DNA of 64,000 nt from Paludibacteraceae bacterium (GCA_024689005.1 JAILDU010000041.1:1-64000), one strand, 5' to 3'; shown: positions 26,761-35,390, counted from the stretch's first letter. Numbers and translations are program-made. The notes: generated by a model from the letters alone, not told the origin.

Positions 26761-28068
26761 TCACTCTTCTCTCCTTATGCAGGCACCGATGGCGTTGAGG
26801 CGATGCTCGATGTCTTCGTAACCACGGTCGATTTGGTCGATATGGTCTATTCGGCTGGTGCCATCTGCACTCATCGCTGCTATCAGCAACGCGATACCGG
26901 CACGAATATCAGGCGAAGTCATCGTGTGCCGCTTCAACTGGCGTGCGTGGTCATGACCGATTACAACGGCCCTGTGCGGGTCGCAAAGGATAATCTGCGC
27001 ACCCATATCTATCAGTTTGTCCACAAAGAACAGACGGCTCTCGAACATCTTCTGGTGAATCAACACCGAGCCACGCGCCTGAGTAGCCACCACCAGTATC
27101 ACGGACAGCAAGTCCGGCGTCAAACCCGGCCACGGAGCATCTGCAACCGTCAGAATAGAACCATCCAAGAACGATTCTATCTGGTAATGCTCTTGTGCGG
27201 GTATAACGATATCGTCGCCATCCACATCTATGCGAATTCCAAGGCGGCGGAAAGCTTCCGGTATGATTCCCAGGTCCTTGTAACCCACATTGCATATACG
27301 TAGTTCAGAGCCCGTTATAGCAGCCATTCCGATGAATGAACCGACCTCAATCATATCGGGCAAAAGTGTGTGCTCGGCGCCATGCAATTCGCGCACTCCT
27401 TCTATCGTCAGCAGGTTACTGCCCACACCGCTGATCTTAGCTCCCATATTATTGAGCAATTTACACAATTGCTGCAGGTAAGGCTCACAAGCCGCATTAT
27501 ATATGGTAGTTACGCCTTCTGCCATCACAGCAGCCATGATAATATTGGCTGTACCTGTCACAGACGCTTCGTCCAACAGCATATAACTTCCTTTCAGGTG
27601 CTTACCCTCAAAACGGTATGCCAACAAATCATGATCGTACTCAAAGCTTGCCCCAAGATTGACCATTCCTTGAAAATGCGTGTCCAAACGCCGACGACCT
27701 ATTTTGTCTCCGCCCGGCTTCGCATATGTCACTTCGCCTAATCGTGCCAAAAGCGGACCTATTAACATCACAGAGCCACGCAACTTATTGCATTTCTTCA
27801 AAAAATCGCTGCTATGCAGGTACTTTGTGTCAATATTGGCTGCGGTGAATGCAAACTTGCCTTTCCCTTGTTTCTCCACCACTACTCCCATCGATGCCAA
27901 CAGATCTATCAGATTATTCACATCCAATATATTCGGCAGATTATCAATCACTACCGTCTCTTTTGTCAGCAATACTGCACATAGCACTTGTAGCGCTTCG
28001 TTCTTTGCGCCTTGCGGGGTTATACTACCATGCAACTTATGTCCGCCTTCTACTATAAATGAAGCCAT
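26761..28068 (-). CDS. murA: UDP-N-acetylglucosamine 1-carboxyvinyltransferase
   Basis: A 435-residue enzyme for the first committed step of peptidoglycan synthesis (enolpyruvyl transfer to UDP-GlcNAc). GAKN with Lys22 and the inside-out barrel repeats are present. The active-site loop reads KPGGDKIGRRRLDTH, so Asp121 replaces the Cys attacked by fosfomycin, which predicts intrinsic fosfomycin resistance. It lies 32 bases after murB, whose product acts on MurA's product. Confidence 0.97.
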   Translation of the reverse strand: MASFIVEGGHKLHGSITPQGAKNEALQVLCAVLLTKETVVIDNLPNILDVNNLIDLLASMGVVVEKQGKGKFAFTAANIDTKYLHSSDFLKKCNKLRGSVMLIGPLLARLGEVTYAKPGGDKIGRRRLDTHFQGMVNLGASFEYDHDLLAYRFEGKHLKGSYMLLDEASVTGTANIIMAAVMAEGVTTIYNAACEPYLQQLCKLLNNMGAKISGVGSNLLTIEGVRELHGAEHTLLPDMIEVGSFIGMAAITGSELRICNVGYKDLGIIPEAFRRLGIRIDVDGDDIVIPAQEHYQIESFLDGSILTVADAPWPGLTPDLLSVILVVATQARGSVLIHQKMFESRLFFVDKLIDMGAQIILCDPHRAVVIGHDHARQLKRHTMTSPDIRAGIALLIAAMSADGTSRIDHIDQIDRGYEDIEHRLNAIGACIRREE

Positions 28069-28100
28069 CTGTGATTTGTTTATTACGATTTATGTTTAAT

Positions 28101-29102
28101 TTATATATAGTTCACCTCCGGGGATATGGTGACACCAAATTTCTTCTTTACATCCACACATATTTCCGCCGCCAGATTGACCACATCCTCCGGCGTAGCG
28201 TTGTTTGCATTGACGAGAACCAACGGCTGCTTAGGATAACATTGTGCTCCGCCCTGCATTTTGCCCTTCCATCCGCACTGCTCTATCAGCCATGCTGCAG
28301 GTATCTTAATTCCGCCTTCCTGTTCATAATATGGAATGGTTATCTCTCGATGTTGGTTCGAGATTGCTTCGAACTCGGTTCGAGATACTATCGGATTCTT
28401 GAAGAACGATCCGGCACTTCCTATCTCGCTTACTTCAGGCAGTTTTTGCTGACGAATACGTATTACGGCCTCGCGAATAGACATGACGGATACATTCTCA
28501 CCTGCTTCGCTGCGCAAATTTCCGTAATCTAACTTCGGTTCAAGACGCTTGTTCAGGCGATAAACAACGTGCGTAATGATATATTTTCCTTGCAATTCGT
28601 TCTTAAAGATACTGTCTCTGTAACCATATTTGCACTCTTCGTTAGTAAAGATTCGCTCAGTGCCATCAGCCACAGCAACAGCCTTCACCTGCACTATCAC
28701 ATCTTTGGCTTCAACGCCATATGCGCCGACATTCTGCACAGCACTTGCCCCAACCTCACCGGGTATATAACTGAGGTTCTCCATGCCGCTAAGCCCCATA
28801 TCGCATAGTTGGGCTATCAGTTCGTCCAGCACAAGTCCGTTGTCCGCTTCTATCAGAACGGTATCTCCGTCTTCATCCAACGCGCGTGCACGGCGCATTG
28901 CAGAGTGCAACACCACTCCGTCAAAGTCCTTGGTAAAGAGCAAGTTACTTCCTGCGCCTATATGCAGCAGGCGCTCACCTTTATACTGCTCCAATAGTTG
29001 CTTCAACTCCTCTACTGAAGAGTATTCAGCAAAGATTTTTGCCTTCACGTCCATGCGGAACGTATTGTACGGCAACAATGATATATTCGTTTCTGTTTTC
29101 AA
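28101..29102 (-). CDS. murB: UDP-N-acetylenolpyruvoylglucosamine reductase
   Basis: A 333-residue FAD enzyme that reduces the MurA product to UDP-MurNAc. It starts 'ISLLPYNTFRMDVKA', with FAD-binding 'LHIGAGSNLLFTKDFDGVVL', 'GYRDSIFK' and the catalytic Ser in 'GSAGSFFKNP'. The YRDSIFK loop and length place it in type I, like the E. coli enzyme. Upstream of murA in the same direction. Confidence 0.96.
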   Translation of the reverse strand: MKTETNISLLPYNTFRMDVKAKIFAEYSSVEELKQLLEQYKGERLLHIGAGSNLLFTKDFDGVVLHSAMRRARALDEDGDTVLIEADNGLVLDELIAQLCDMGLSGMENLSYIPGEVGASAVQNVGAYGVEAKDVIVQVKAVAVADGTERIFTNEECKYGYRDSIFKNELQGKYIITHVVYRLNKRLEPKLDYGNLRSEAGENVSVMSIREAVIRIRQQKLPEVSEIGSAGSFFKNPIVSRTEFEAISNQHREITIPYYEQEGGIKIPAAWLIEQCGWKGKMQGGAQCYPKQPLVLVNANNATPEDVVNLAAEICVDVKKKFGVTISPEVNYI

Positions 29103-29144
29103 TGTTACAAAAATTATCTATATTAGGTCACGTCAAATAATAGT

Positions 29145-29158
29145 GCCCCTCTGGGGGC
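29145..29158 (-). terminator. GC-rich hairpin after nadE
   Basis: GCCCC (29145-29149) pairs with GGGGC (29154-29158) across a four-base loop, 14 bases past the nadE stop. No strong T tract follows, so termination is tentative. Confidence 0.4.
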
Positions 29159-29171
29159 TAAGAATTGTCAA

Positions 29172-31103
29172 CTAAATACAGCAGGCATCACTCGGCATTC
29201 TCCAGTCTCCACGCGGAGAAAGGCTGACACTCACCACTTTAGGTCCGTCCGGCATACAACTGCGTTTAAATTGCTGCTGACAGAAACGGCGCATAAAGAC
29301 GCCAAGCCATTTATCTATGGTTTCTTCGTCATACTTATCATCAAAAGCCTGTACGGCCATATATTTGATTTTCTCGCGCGTAAAACCGTATCTGAGGAAA
29401 TAGTAGATAAAGAAATCGTGCAACTCGTACGGTCCCACTTTGTCTTCGGTTTTCTGCGCAATATCGCCATCCTCTGTCGTTGGAAGCAATTCCGGCGAGA
29501 CAGGCGTGTCCACTACATCCAGCAGCACGCGGCGCAGGTCCTCACCGAACATATTTTCTGCCGCGTATTTGACCATATAGCGAACCAGAGTCTTAGGAAT
29601 ACCGGCATTGACACCGTACATCGACATTTGGTCACCACAATAGGTTGCCCAACCGAGCGCCAATTCACTCAGATCGCCGGTTCCGACTACTATTCCGTTC
29701 AGTTCGTTAGCCAGATCCATGAGTATCAGCGTTCTTACGCGGGCTTGCGCATTCTCATAAGTCACGTCGTGAACACTCATATCATGCTCAATATCAGCCA
29801 AATGCTGTGTTGCCACATCGCATATACTGATTTCCCGGTGCGTGATTCCCAGCAGTTCCATCAGTTCCACTGCATTATTATGCGTACGATCGCTGGTTCC
29901 AAAGCCGGGCATCGTTACACCCACCACTTGCTTGCGATCATATCCCAATATGTCTGCTGCCTGCACGCAAACCAACAATGCAAGCGTACTGTCCAAACCT
30001 CCGGATATTCCTATTATAAGTGTACGCGCGTGCGTGTGTTCCCACCTGCGCGCGAGCGCGCTTGTTTGGATAGCAAACACATCCGTACAATACGTATCCT
30101 CCTCGCTCTTGGCTGGCAAGAATGGCGTAGTGGAGAAATGACGATGTACCGGATCTGTGTACTCTTCTTCTCTCTCTATCGGTGCCACGTAGATGTGACG
30201 ATAATGCCCCACTTTATCCTTCGTAAAATTGGTATTACGCTGCCTGTCTGTACGCAAACGCTCTATATCCAGTTCCTGAATAATCATCGTATTCTCTCTC
30301 TGGAATCGCTCTCCTTCTTGCAACATCGTCCCGTTCTCCGCTATATACGTACTGCCGGAGAAGACAACATCGGTAGTCGATTCTCCCACACCTGAAGATG
30401 TATAAATATACCCGCAGTGCACGCGCGCCGACTGCTGGGTTATCATCTGACGGCGAAATGCATGCTTGCCTACCAGACAGTTACTGCTCGATAGATTGAA
30501 GATCAGTTCGGCGCCTTGTATGGATAGTTGTGTTGATGGAGGCAGCGGACTCCACAAATCCTCGCAGATCTCAATACCAAAGGTATAATTACGTGTAGTG
30601 AAAAGCAGGTCTATGCCAAATGGCACTTCCCCACTCCATATCTCCGTCTTCGGAATACGCGGAGCAAATCCACCCGGCGTATATTCGCGTACAGCACGAC
30701 CGCCTGTGAACCAACGCTTCTCATAAAACTCACCCGTATTAGGCAAATTCACTTTGGGCACTATTCCCATCACTTCGCCATCCGTCATCACAAAAGCGCA
30801 GTTGTACAAGTCATTGTCCACTTGCAACGGAGCGCCCACCAGTACTATGATGGCTTTCCCGCGCGTGTACTCGCATATTCCTTCTAATTCGCGCATACTG
30901 CTTTGTTGCAACTGCTGCGTGAAGAATAAATCCGCACAGGTATAACCTGTCAAACTCAGTTCCGGAAAACAAATGACTTCCACTCCTTCACGCATCGCTT
31001 CGTCTATCTGTTTCTTGATCTGTTCTGCGTTATAACGACAATCTGCCACGCGCAAAGTCGGCACAGCTGCCGCTACTCGCACAAATCCGAAATTTGTATT
31101 CAT
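29172..31103 (-). CDS. nadE: Glutamine-dependent NAD+ synthetase
   Basis: A 643-residue two-domain enzyme. The N-terminal CN-hydrolase glutaminase (~1-290) has the Glu-Lys-Cys set in CFPELSLTGYTC, PKVNLPNTGEFYEKRWF and IEICEDLW. The C-terminal NAD synthetase has the PP-loop IGISGGLDST and 'GTGDLSELALGWATYCGDQ'. It amidates nicotinic acid adenine dinucleotide. The promoter lies at 31151-31182. Confidence 0.97.
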   Translation of the reverse strand: MNTNFGFVRVAAAVPTLRVADCRYNAEQIKKQIDEAMREGVEVICFPELSLTGYTCADLFFTQQLQQSSMRELEGICEYTRGKAIIVLVGAPLQVDNDLYNCAFVMTDGEVMGIVPKVNLPNTGEFYEKRWFTGGRAVREYTPGGFAPRIPKTEIWSGEVPFGIDLLFTTRNYTFGIEICEDLWSPLPPSTQLSIQGAELIFNLSSSNCLVGKHAFRRQMITQQSARVHCGYIYTSSGVGESTTDVVFSGSTYIAENGTMLQEGERFQRENTMIIQELDIERLRTDRQRNTNFTKDKVGHYRHIYVAPIEREEEYTDPVHRHFSTTPFLPAKSEEDTYCTDVFAIQTSALARRWEHTHARTLIIGISGGLDSTLALLVCVQAADILGYDRKQVVGVTMPGFGTSDRTHNNAVELMELLGITHREISICDVATQHLADIEHDMSVHDVTYENAQARVRTLILMDLANELNGIVVGTGDLSELALGWATYCGDQMSMYGVNAGIPKTLVRYMVKYAAENMFGEDLRRVLLDVVDTPVSPELLPTTEDGDIAQKTEDKVGPYELHDFFIYYFLRYGFTREKIKYMAVQAFDDKYDEETIDKWLGVFMRRFCQQQFKRSCMPDGPKVVSVSLSPRGDWRMPSDACCI

Positions 31104-31150
31104 ATACTTTTTACAGTTAATTTCACTCCTATTTTATAATAAATACCGCG

Positions 31151-31182
31151 CAAAGGTACTAAAAAAATCGCATATATACAAT
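31151..31182 (-). promoter_or_regulatory. nadE promoter
   Basis: On the minus strand, -33 ATTG (31179-31182), 20 bases starting TATATATGC, -7 TACCTTTG (31151-31158). Confidence 0.8.
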
Positions 31183-31217
31183 AAAATGCACAAAAATATC
31201 ATTTTTTTTGCAAAAAA

Positions 31218-31249
31218 TTTGGTCATGTCAAAAAAAAGCAGTACTTTTG
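31218..31249 (+). promoter_or_regulatory. tRNA-Glu promoter
   Basis: -33 TTTG (31218-31221), 20 bases containing ATGTCA and an A tract, -7 TACTTTTG (31242-31249), then a CACCCGC discriminator/start region. 31225-31259 is identical to the minus-strand SRP RNA promoter (62440-62474). Confidence 0.9.
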
Positions 31250-31297
31250 CACCCGCTTTCGAAAAGGAAAGCACTTTTTGTGAAAGAACATTACCTC

Positions 31298-31370
31298 GGT
31301 GCTATCGTCTAGTGGCCTAGGACAACGGCCTCTCACGCCGTAAACCCCGGTTCGAGTCCGGGTAGCACTA
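31298..31370 (+). tRNA. tRNA-Glu (anticodon CTC)
   Basis: A 73-base cloverleaf. Acceptor stem 31298-31304 with 31363-31369 (first pair G-T), discriminator A31370. Anticodon stem ACGGC/GCCGT with loop CTCTCAC, anticodon CTC reading GAG. The T-arm contains GGTTCGAGTCC. The 3' CCA is not encoded. The terminator follows directly. Confidence 0.95.
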
Positions 31371-31375
31371 CTGGA

Positions 31376-31401
31376 AAGCCTGCTAACAAGCAGGCTTTTT
31401 T
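31376..31401 (+). terminator. tRNA-Glu terminator
   Basis: 8-bp stem AAGCCTGC / GCAGGCTT (31376-31383, 31390-31397) with a six-base loop and a T run. Confidence 0.9.
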
Positions 31402-31419
31402 CTTGTATCTTGCTCTCTC

Positions 31420-31517
31420 TACCTTATACCTTACGTACTACTCATTACGTACTACTAATTACATACAACTCATTACACATTACACATTACTCATTACACA
31501 TTACTCATTACACATTA
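31420..31517. repeat. 7-bp period tandem array, 14 units
   Basis: Fourteen consecutive heptamers ending in TA or AA: TACCTTA twice, CGTACTA, CTCATTA, CGTACTA, CTAATTA, CATACAA, then alternating CTCATTA and CACATTA to 31517. The array fills most of the gap between the tRNA-Glu terminator and the promoter at 31654. The apparent ORF here (31403-31651) only reflects the repeat. Confidence 0.9.
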
Positions 31518-31653
31518 CGCAACTCAACACCTATTATATATATAAGGAAAATATATGGGATTTTTCGGTGCCTTTTATATCATTTTACATATACAACTTT
31601 TTAGTGTGTAAATATTACAAAAATAATTTTTTTTCAAAAAAATGCATGTAACA

Positions 31654-31685
31654 TTTGCTCAGTTAAATTATTTTTTGTAATTTTG
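31654..31685 (+). promoter_or_regulatory. Promoter of the outer-membrane protein gene
   Basis: -33 TTTG (31654-31657), 20 bases, -7 TAATTTTG (31678-31685). The ATG is 23 bases downstream of the -7 box. Confidence 0.85.
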
Positions 31686-31708
31686 CGCCCTGTTAGGTGT
31701 TTTTCGAA

Positions 31709-32632
31709 ATGAAAAGAAAATTTTTAATCACACAGATTTTGGTTGGAGCGCTCATTCTGCTCCCCTTGTCGTTGTCCGCGGCTAATCACCGTGACAACAA
31801 TCGCATCACATGGACCAAAAGGCAAAATCCTAGAACCGGCCTTTTCAATGCAAAAAACTACTTTGTTTCCCAAGGTATCAGTTTTGGATTCAATGCGATG
31901 TACTACTACGGCGATGTTGACAACGTTGGTGTTGCTTTCAATGGCGGCTTCAACAAAGAAAACGTCAGCTATGGTGGTTCGCTAACCATGGCTTACCACA
32001 TGCCTATCGGTAAACATTGTGCGCTGCGCACTACTTTGTGCGGAGGTACGTTGAGTGGTAACAACAAGGCTAAGTTCGAGGCGCTCGATCCTGCACGTAA
32101 GGACTTCCGTAAGTTCAAATCCGTATTCGTACAACCGGCTGCCGGTGTTGAATACTACCCGCTCAGAAGGTATGGATTGTTCATCTACGGCGGTTTGGCT
32201 CTTACTTGTAGTTACATCTACGACTATGACTTCATCTATGAGCCTGATTCGTACAACCATCCGGACGTCTTCGACCGAGTACAAGGCAAAACCTGGGGTA
32301 TCTTGCCTATGATTCAATTAGGCTTAGGATACAGTTGGAACCTCTCGCCCTCTTGGATGCTTACTGCCGAGTTCATGATTCAGGAAGGTCTCTTCGACTC
32401 TCCTCATCTCAACTTGGACGCATTCCCTCTGGGAGCCGATCAGAACGACAAAGGTGTGCACGTGCCTGTTAATGGTAATGACTATGGTTTCTGGACTGAC
32501 AAGAATGGAGAAAAACATCTCCACTGGAACGATGGTTGGTTCCAACTCGGCATCACCTTTACTTATCGTTGGGACAACTGCGCTACCTGTCGCTTGACTG
32601 ATAGTCCACGTATGCTCCCAAGTAGCTGGTAA
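31709..32632 (+). CDS. Outer-membrane beta-barrel protein
   Basis: A 307-residue protein; start at ATG 31709 because the in-frame TTG-type start at 31697 crowds the promoter. Signal peptide MKRKFLITQILVGALILLPL followed by an SLSAAN cleavage region. The mature part has alternating amphipathic strands rich in aromatic and Gly residues ('SFGFNAMYYYGDVDN', 'YGLFIYGGLALTCSYIYDYDF', 'GWFQLGITFTYRWDNC'), typical of a small outer-membrane barrel (DUF6089-like). The C-terminus has a CATC pair. Function unknown. Own promoter and terminator, so monocistronic. Confidence 0.82.
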   Translation: MKRKFLITQILVGALILLPLSLSAANHRDNNRITWTKRQNPRTGLFNAKNYFVSQGISFGFNAMYYYGDVDNVGVAFNGGFNKENVSYGGSLTMAYHMPIGKHCALRTTLCGGTLSGNNKAKFEALDPARKDFRKFKSVFVQPAAGVEYYPLRRYGLFIYGGLALTCSYIYDYDFIYEPDSYNHPDVFDRVQGKTWGILPMIQLGLGYSWNLSPSWMLTAEFMIQEGLFDSPHLNLDAFPLGADQNDKGVHVPVNGNDYGFWTDKNGEKHLHWNDGWFQLGITFTYRWDNCATCRLTDSPRMLPSSW

Positions 32633-32643
32633 TCATCACATAA

Positions 32644-32678
32644 GAAAAGTCTCCTTCATCGGGAGACTTTTCTTTTTT
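32644..32678 (+). terminator. Terminator of the outer-membrane protein gene
   Basis: 11-bp stem GAAAAGTCTCC / GGAGACTTTTC (32644-32654, 32662-32672) followed by TTTTTT. Confidence 0.92.
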
Positions 32679-32695
32679 GATTCTAAAAAATTAAT

Positions 32696-32717
32696 GAACG
32701 CGTGTACACACGCGTTC
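32696..32717 (-). terminator. Terminator hairpin of the Dabb/menG transcript
   Basis: Perfect 10-bp inverted repeat GAACGCGTGT / ACACGCGTTC with a two-base centre, directly after the Dabb stop. On the minus strand it is followed by ATTAATTTTTTAG. Confidence 0.7.
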
Positions 32718-32720
32718 GCT

Positions 32721-33026
32721 TTAGCACTCGTAGTCAAGACAGGTGCGCAATTCCGTATTAGGACGCACTACCCCATTAGCTACCGCTACATGAGCCGGAT
32801 GAACGGCATAACCTTTCAGCGATTCTTCCGAGTCTAAGGTGCAATCCAGCATAATATCTGCATTGCTGCTCTCCAAGCGACCGTCTATCTGTACGTGTAT
32901 ATCCAATAGCCCGGGTATCTGACCTTTCAGGCCTTCCAGACCTTGCTTAATTGCAAGTGCTTTCGCTTGCTTCTCCTCTGCGCTCAGTTCAGAACGCAAT
33001 TTCCAAAGAATAATGTGCTTAACCAT
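32721..33026 (-). CDS. Dabb-family stress-responsive A/B barrel protein
   Basis: A 101-residue single-domain protein starting MVKHIILWKLRSELSAEEK, the standard first strand of Dabb ferredoxin-like dimers ('VKHIVLWKLKD'). 'LDIHVQIDGRLESSNADIMLDCTLDSEESLKGYAVHPAHVAVA' covers the rest of the fold. Function in bacteria is poorly defined. It lies 18 bases after menG in the same direction and ends at a strong hairpin. Confidence 0.9.
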   Translation of the reverse strand: MVKHIILWKLRSELSAEEKQAKALAIKQGLEGLKGQIPGLLDIHVQIDGRLESSNADIMLDCTLDSEESLKGYAVHPAHVAVANGVVRPNTELRTCLDYEC

Positions 33027-33044
33027 TTTTTATAACTATTATTT

Positions 33045-33740
33045 TTATTCACTTAATTTCTTTGCTGTGTACACACTGGTTATCCCAAATGTCAGCGGTT
33101 CAAAATGCTCATCCCTAAATCCGGCATCGTGCAGATGATGCAGAAAGGCTTCACCCCAACAGAAATGTTTTACACTCTTATTTAGATAGGTATAAGCCGT
33201 TTTGTCACGACTTACTATACGCCCCACAAATGGCAGAATATGCGTAAAATACAAGTCATATAGCGGACGAATTATTTTACCCGTCGGGTACGAGAACTCC
33301 AGTATTGTCACTTGTCCGCCGGGCTTCAATACACGGTACATCTCGCGTAATCCCGCATCCAAATCACTGAAATTGCGGCAACCGTAAGCGCACGTTACGC
33401 CGTCGAACGAATTATCGGCAAATGGCATCTCCTGAGCATTGCCGAAAACAAACTCCACAGGCAGCCTCTTTGCTTCGCATTTCTTCTCTCCTATCTCCAT
33501 CATCGCTGTGGACAGATCCAGTCCCGTCACGCGCTCTGCCTTACCTTGACGTAGCATCTCTATTGTTAGATCGGCTGTACCTATTGCTACATCCAGCACA
33601 TGGATAGCCGAGTGCATCGCACCAACCGCACGCTTGCGCCACAAGCGATCTATATTCAGCGAAAGACCATGATTCAAACCGTCATAAGTCTTTGCGATAC
33701 GGTCAAACAATTGACCTATTTGTTGTTTCTCGTTTTCCAT
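33045..33740 (-). CDS. menG: Demethylmenaquinone methyltransferase
   Basis: A 231-residue SAM methyltransferase (UbiE/MenG/COQ5) for the last step of menaquinone synthesis. Motif I 'VLDVAIGTADLTIEML', 'DGVTCAYGCRNFSDLDAGLREMYRVLKPGG' and 'ILEFSYPTGKIIRPLYDLYFTHILP' match the family. No ubiquinone is expected in Bacteroidetes, so I use menG. Own promoter at 33760-33791; followed by the Dabb gene. Confidence 0.95.
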   Translation of the reverse strand: MENEKQQIGQLFDRIAKTYDGLNHGLSLNIDRLWRKRAVGAMHSAIHVLDVAIGTADLTIEMLRQGKAERVTGLDLSTAMMEIGEKKCEAKRLPVEFVFGNAQEMPFADNSFDGVTCAYGCRNFSDLDAGLREMYRVLKPGGQVTILEFSYPTGKIIRPLYDLYFTHILPFVGRIVSRDKTAYTYLNKSVKHFCWGEAFLHHLHDAGFRDEHFEPLTFGITSVYTAKKLSE

Positions 33741-33759
33741 TGTTTCTTTTTTGCGACCG

Positions 33760-33791
33760 CAAAGGTACTAAAAAAAATCGACATACACAAA
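33760..33791 (-). promoter_or_regulatory. menG promoter
   Basis: On the minus strand, -33 TTTG (33788-33791), 20 bases starting TGTATGTCG, -7 TACCTTTG (33760-33767). Confidence 0.85.
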
Positions 33792-33825
33792 TGTACGCCG
33801 ATTTTTTTGTTAAAACGTTAAGTGG

Positions 33826-33964
33826 TTATTTTATTTCTGCACCGAGAGCATTGAATACCTTGCCGTTCTTATCTATAACCAACTGACCGCCAACAATACG
33901 CTTAACTTCCGGTGTTAGAAACCGCATAAGTGAATGTGAAGGTTCGTGTCGGATTGGTCGAATG
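33826..33964 (-). pseudogene. Remnant of the C-terminus of a secreted protein
   Basis: A minus-strand frame of ~45 codons ends at TAA 33826-33828 and reads RFLTPEVKRIVGGQLVIDKN then GKVFNALGAEIK. This 'NGQLxIxxxGKxYNxxG' tail is a common C-terminal end of Bacteroidales surface or secreted proteins; the subtilisin-like protease at 60896 ends the same way (KILHDGRIIILRNNKKYNLS). The rest of the gene is missing: a stop lies just upstream at ~33970. The remainder of 33970-34076 is noncoding. Confidence 0.5.
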
Positions 33965-34076
33965 GTTGATTACTTACATTCTACTTTTCCATTGTTCTTT
34001 CTTCCCATTGACGATATTGTCAATCAGACCGCAAAAATACTCCAAATTTTGATATATGCAGATTTTAAACAAAAAA

Positions 34077-34108
34077 TTTGTTCATCTCAAAAAGTTTTTG
34101 TACCTTTG
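34077..34108 (+). promoter_or_regulatory. Promoter of the 34135 membrane protein
   Basis: -33 TTTG (34077-34080), 20 bases containing ATCTCA and an A tract, -7 TACCTTTG (34101-34108). Confidence 0.88.
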
Positions 34109-34134
34109 CACTCCATTTTTTGACTTGCCTGATT

Positions 34135-35358
34135 ATGCAAAAAACTACTCTCTATATCTTCTCTATTATCCTTTTCACCCTCATTCCGCTTTCCCTCCCC
34201 GCTACGGGTAATAATGAACCATTGTATATCGTGAACGATCAGGTTATAACTAACAAAGATTCACTACCTCACAGTTACGAAATATATGCATCCGGACTTA
34301 TTGATGCAAAAGATGCCTTTGAGCAATATGGTGTTTACACCACACATGACATCGATACCTACGTCACTTATCAATACGCAAAACAAACGCACGAAATCGA
34401 TTTAAGCGATAAGGATATTGAGAAAAAAATCTTAACTAGAAAAATCCTGTATAATATTAAAACATGTAATATTGTACTAAGGTATTTGCTTCTTTACCTT
34501 CTTACGCTTATTCCGGGTATTCTAATGATACCGATAGCAAAACTTTTTAAAATTACACAGAAATTATGCACACACATCTTTCCCATAACTTACGAATCCG
34601 ATAGCGTTCGCTTTAATGCGACAGGCTATATTTGGTATTACATCAATGTGGGTCTATCGTTGTTATTATTCGTTATCATAGCCACTTTTTTTTGTGTTTT
34701 AATTTTTCAAGGTTACGATAAAATTCCCATTCCAATTTTCCTCTTCTCAATTTTGTCTATGATGATACTCATGGGCATGTCCTTGTGGTTCTTTTGGCAA
34801 TGTTTCAAAAGAAAAAAATGCTACCTTATTATTGATAAATATGGCATTCATGGCTCATGTTCGGCACCTGATTTTCCTCCGTCTTATGCATTTTACGATA
34901 TTGACCTAAACTGGGAACAAATTGGTAAAGTAAAACTAGAATATGGACATATTGTTGGTGAAATCATTCATATAACTGGATATTATTATAAATGCCTATA
35001 TTTTTACAGAAGTGAGGAATCTGTGATTCCAATAGGAATGATTTGCCTGGACTTATACTCAACTCACGCTATCATTGACTGCCTCAACCATTTCTATAGT
35101 CATAGCGCAAAATATCATTCATTAGTATCTTCTGGTTCTACGCCTAGTACTCCTAGTACTGGTTTGTTAGATTATTCTTTGGTTAAATGGCTTCTAATGA
35201 CGATAACTATGATTATCTTCCTCCTTTCTAATGCTGTCCTTATAGGAGGTTTCCCTCGTATATTAACCATTTTGCCCTTACTTCCTTATATCATATTCAT
35301 AATTGCTACTACCTCAGACAAAAGACATAAGTTTTATGCATTATTTAAAAATAAATAA
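34135..35358 (+). CDS. Integral membrane protein of unknown function
   Basis: A 407-residue protein. Start is ATG 34135, since the upstream in-frame codons from 34078 lie within the promoter. A signal peptide (MQKTTLYIFSIILFTLIPLS) is followed by ~85 periplasmic residues, then hydrophobic helices around 'YLLLYLLTLIPGILMIPIA', 'VGLSLLLFVIIATFFCVLIF', 'IFLFSILSMMILMGMSLWFF', 'WLLMTITMIIFLLSNAVLIG' and 'ILPLLPYIIFIIATT'. A ~130-residue soluble region with 'YLIIDKYGIHGSC' lies between the third and fourth. A low-complexity 'STPSTPSTG' linker precedes the fourth helix. It is more AT-rich than its neighbours. No family recognised. Confidence 0.78.
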   Translation: MQKTTLYIFSIILFTLIPLSLPATGNNEPLYIVNDQVITNKDSLPHSYEIYASGLIDAKDAFEQYGVYTTHDIDTYVTYQYAKQTHEIDLSDKDIEKKILTRKILYNIKTCNIVLRYLLLYLLTLIPGILMIPIAKLFKITQKLCTHIFPITYESDSVRFNATGYIWYYINVGLSLLLFVIIATFFCVLIFQGYDKIPIPIFLFSILSMMILMGMSLWFFWQCFKRKKCYLIIDKYGIHGSCSAPDFPPSYAFYDIDLNWEQIGKVKLEYGHIVGEIIHITGYYYKCLYFYRSEESVIPIGMICLDLYSTHAIIDCLNHFYSHSAKYHSLVSSGSTPSTPSTGLLDYSLVKWLLMTITMIIFLLSNAVLIGGFPRILTILPLLPYIIFIIATTSDKRHKFYALFKNK

Positions 35359-35390
35359 GATTTACACCAATATGCGAACGATTCATATAT

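Noticed and set aside
31403-31651. Two overlapping ORFs of 64 and 82 codons with Tyr/Thr/His repeats
   Set aside because: They only translate the 7-bp array and run into the next promoter.
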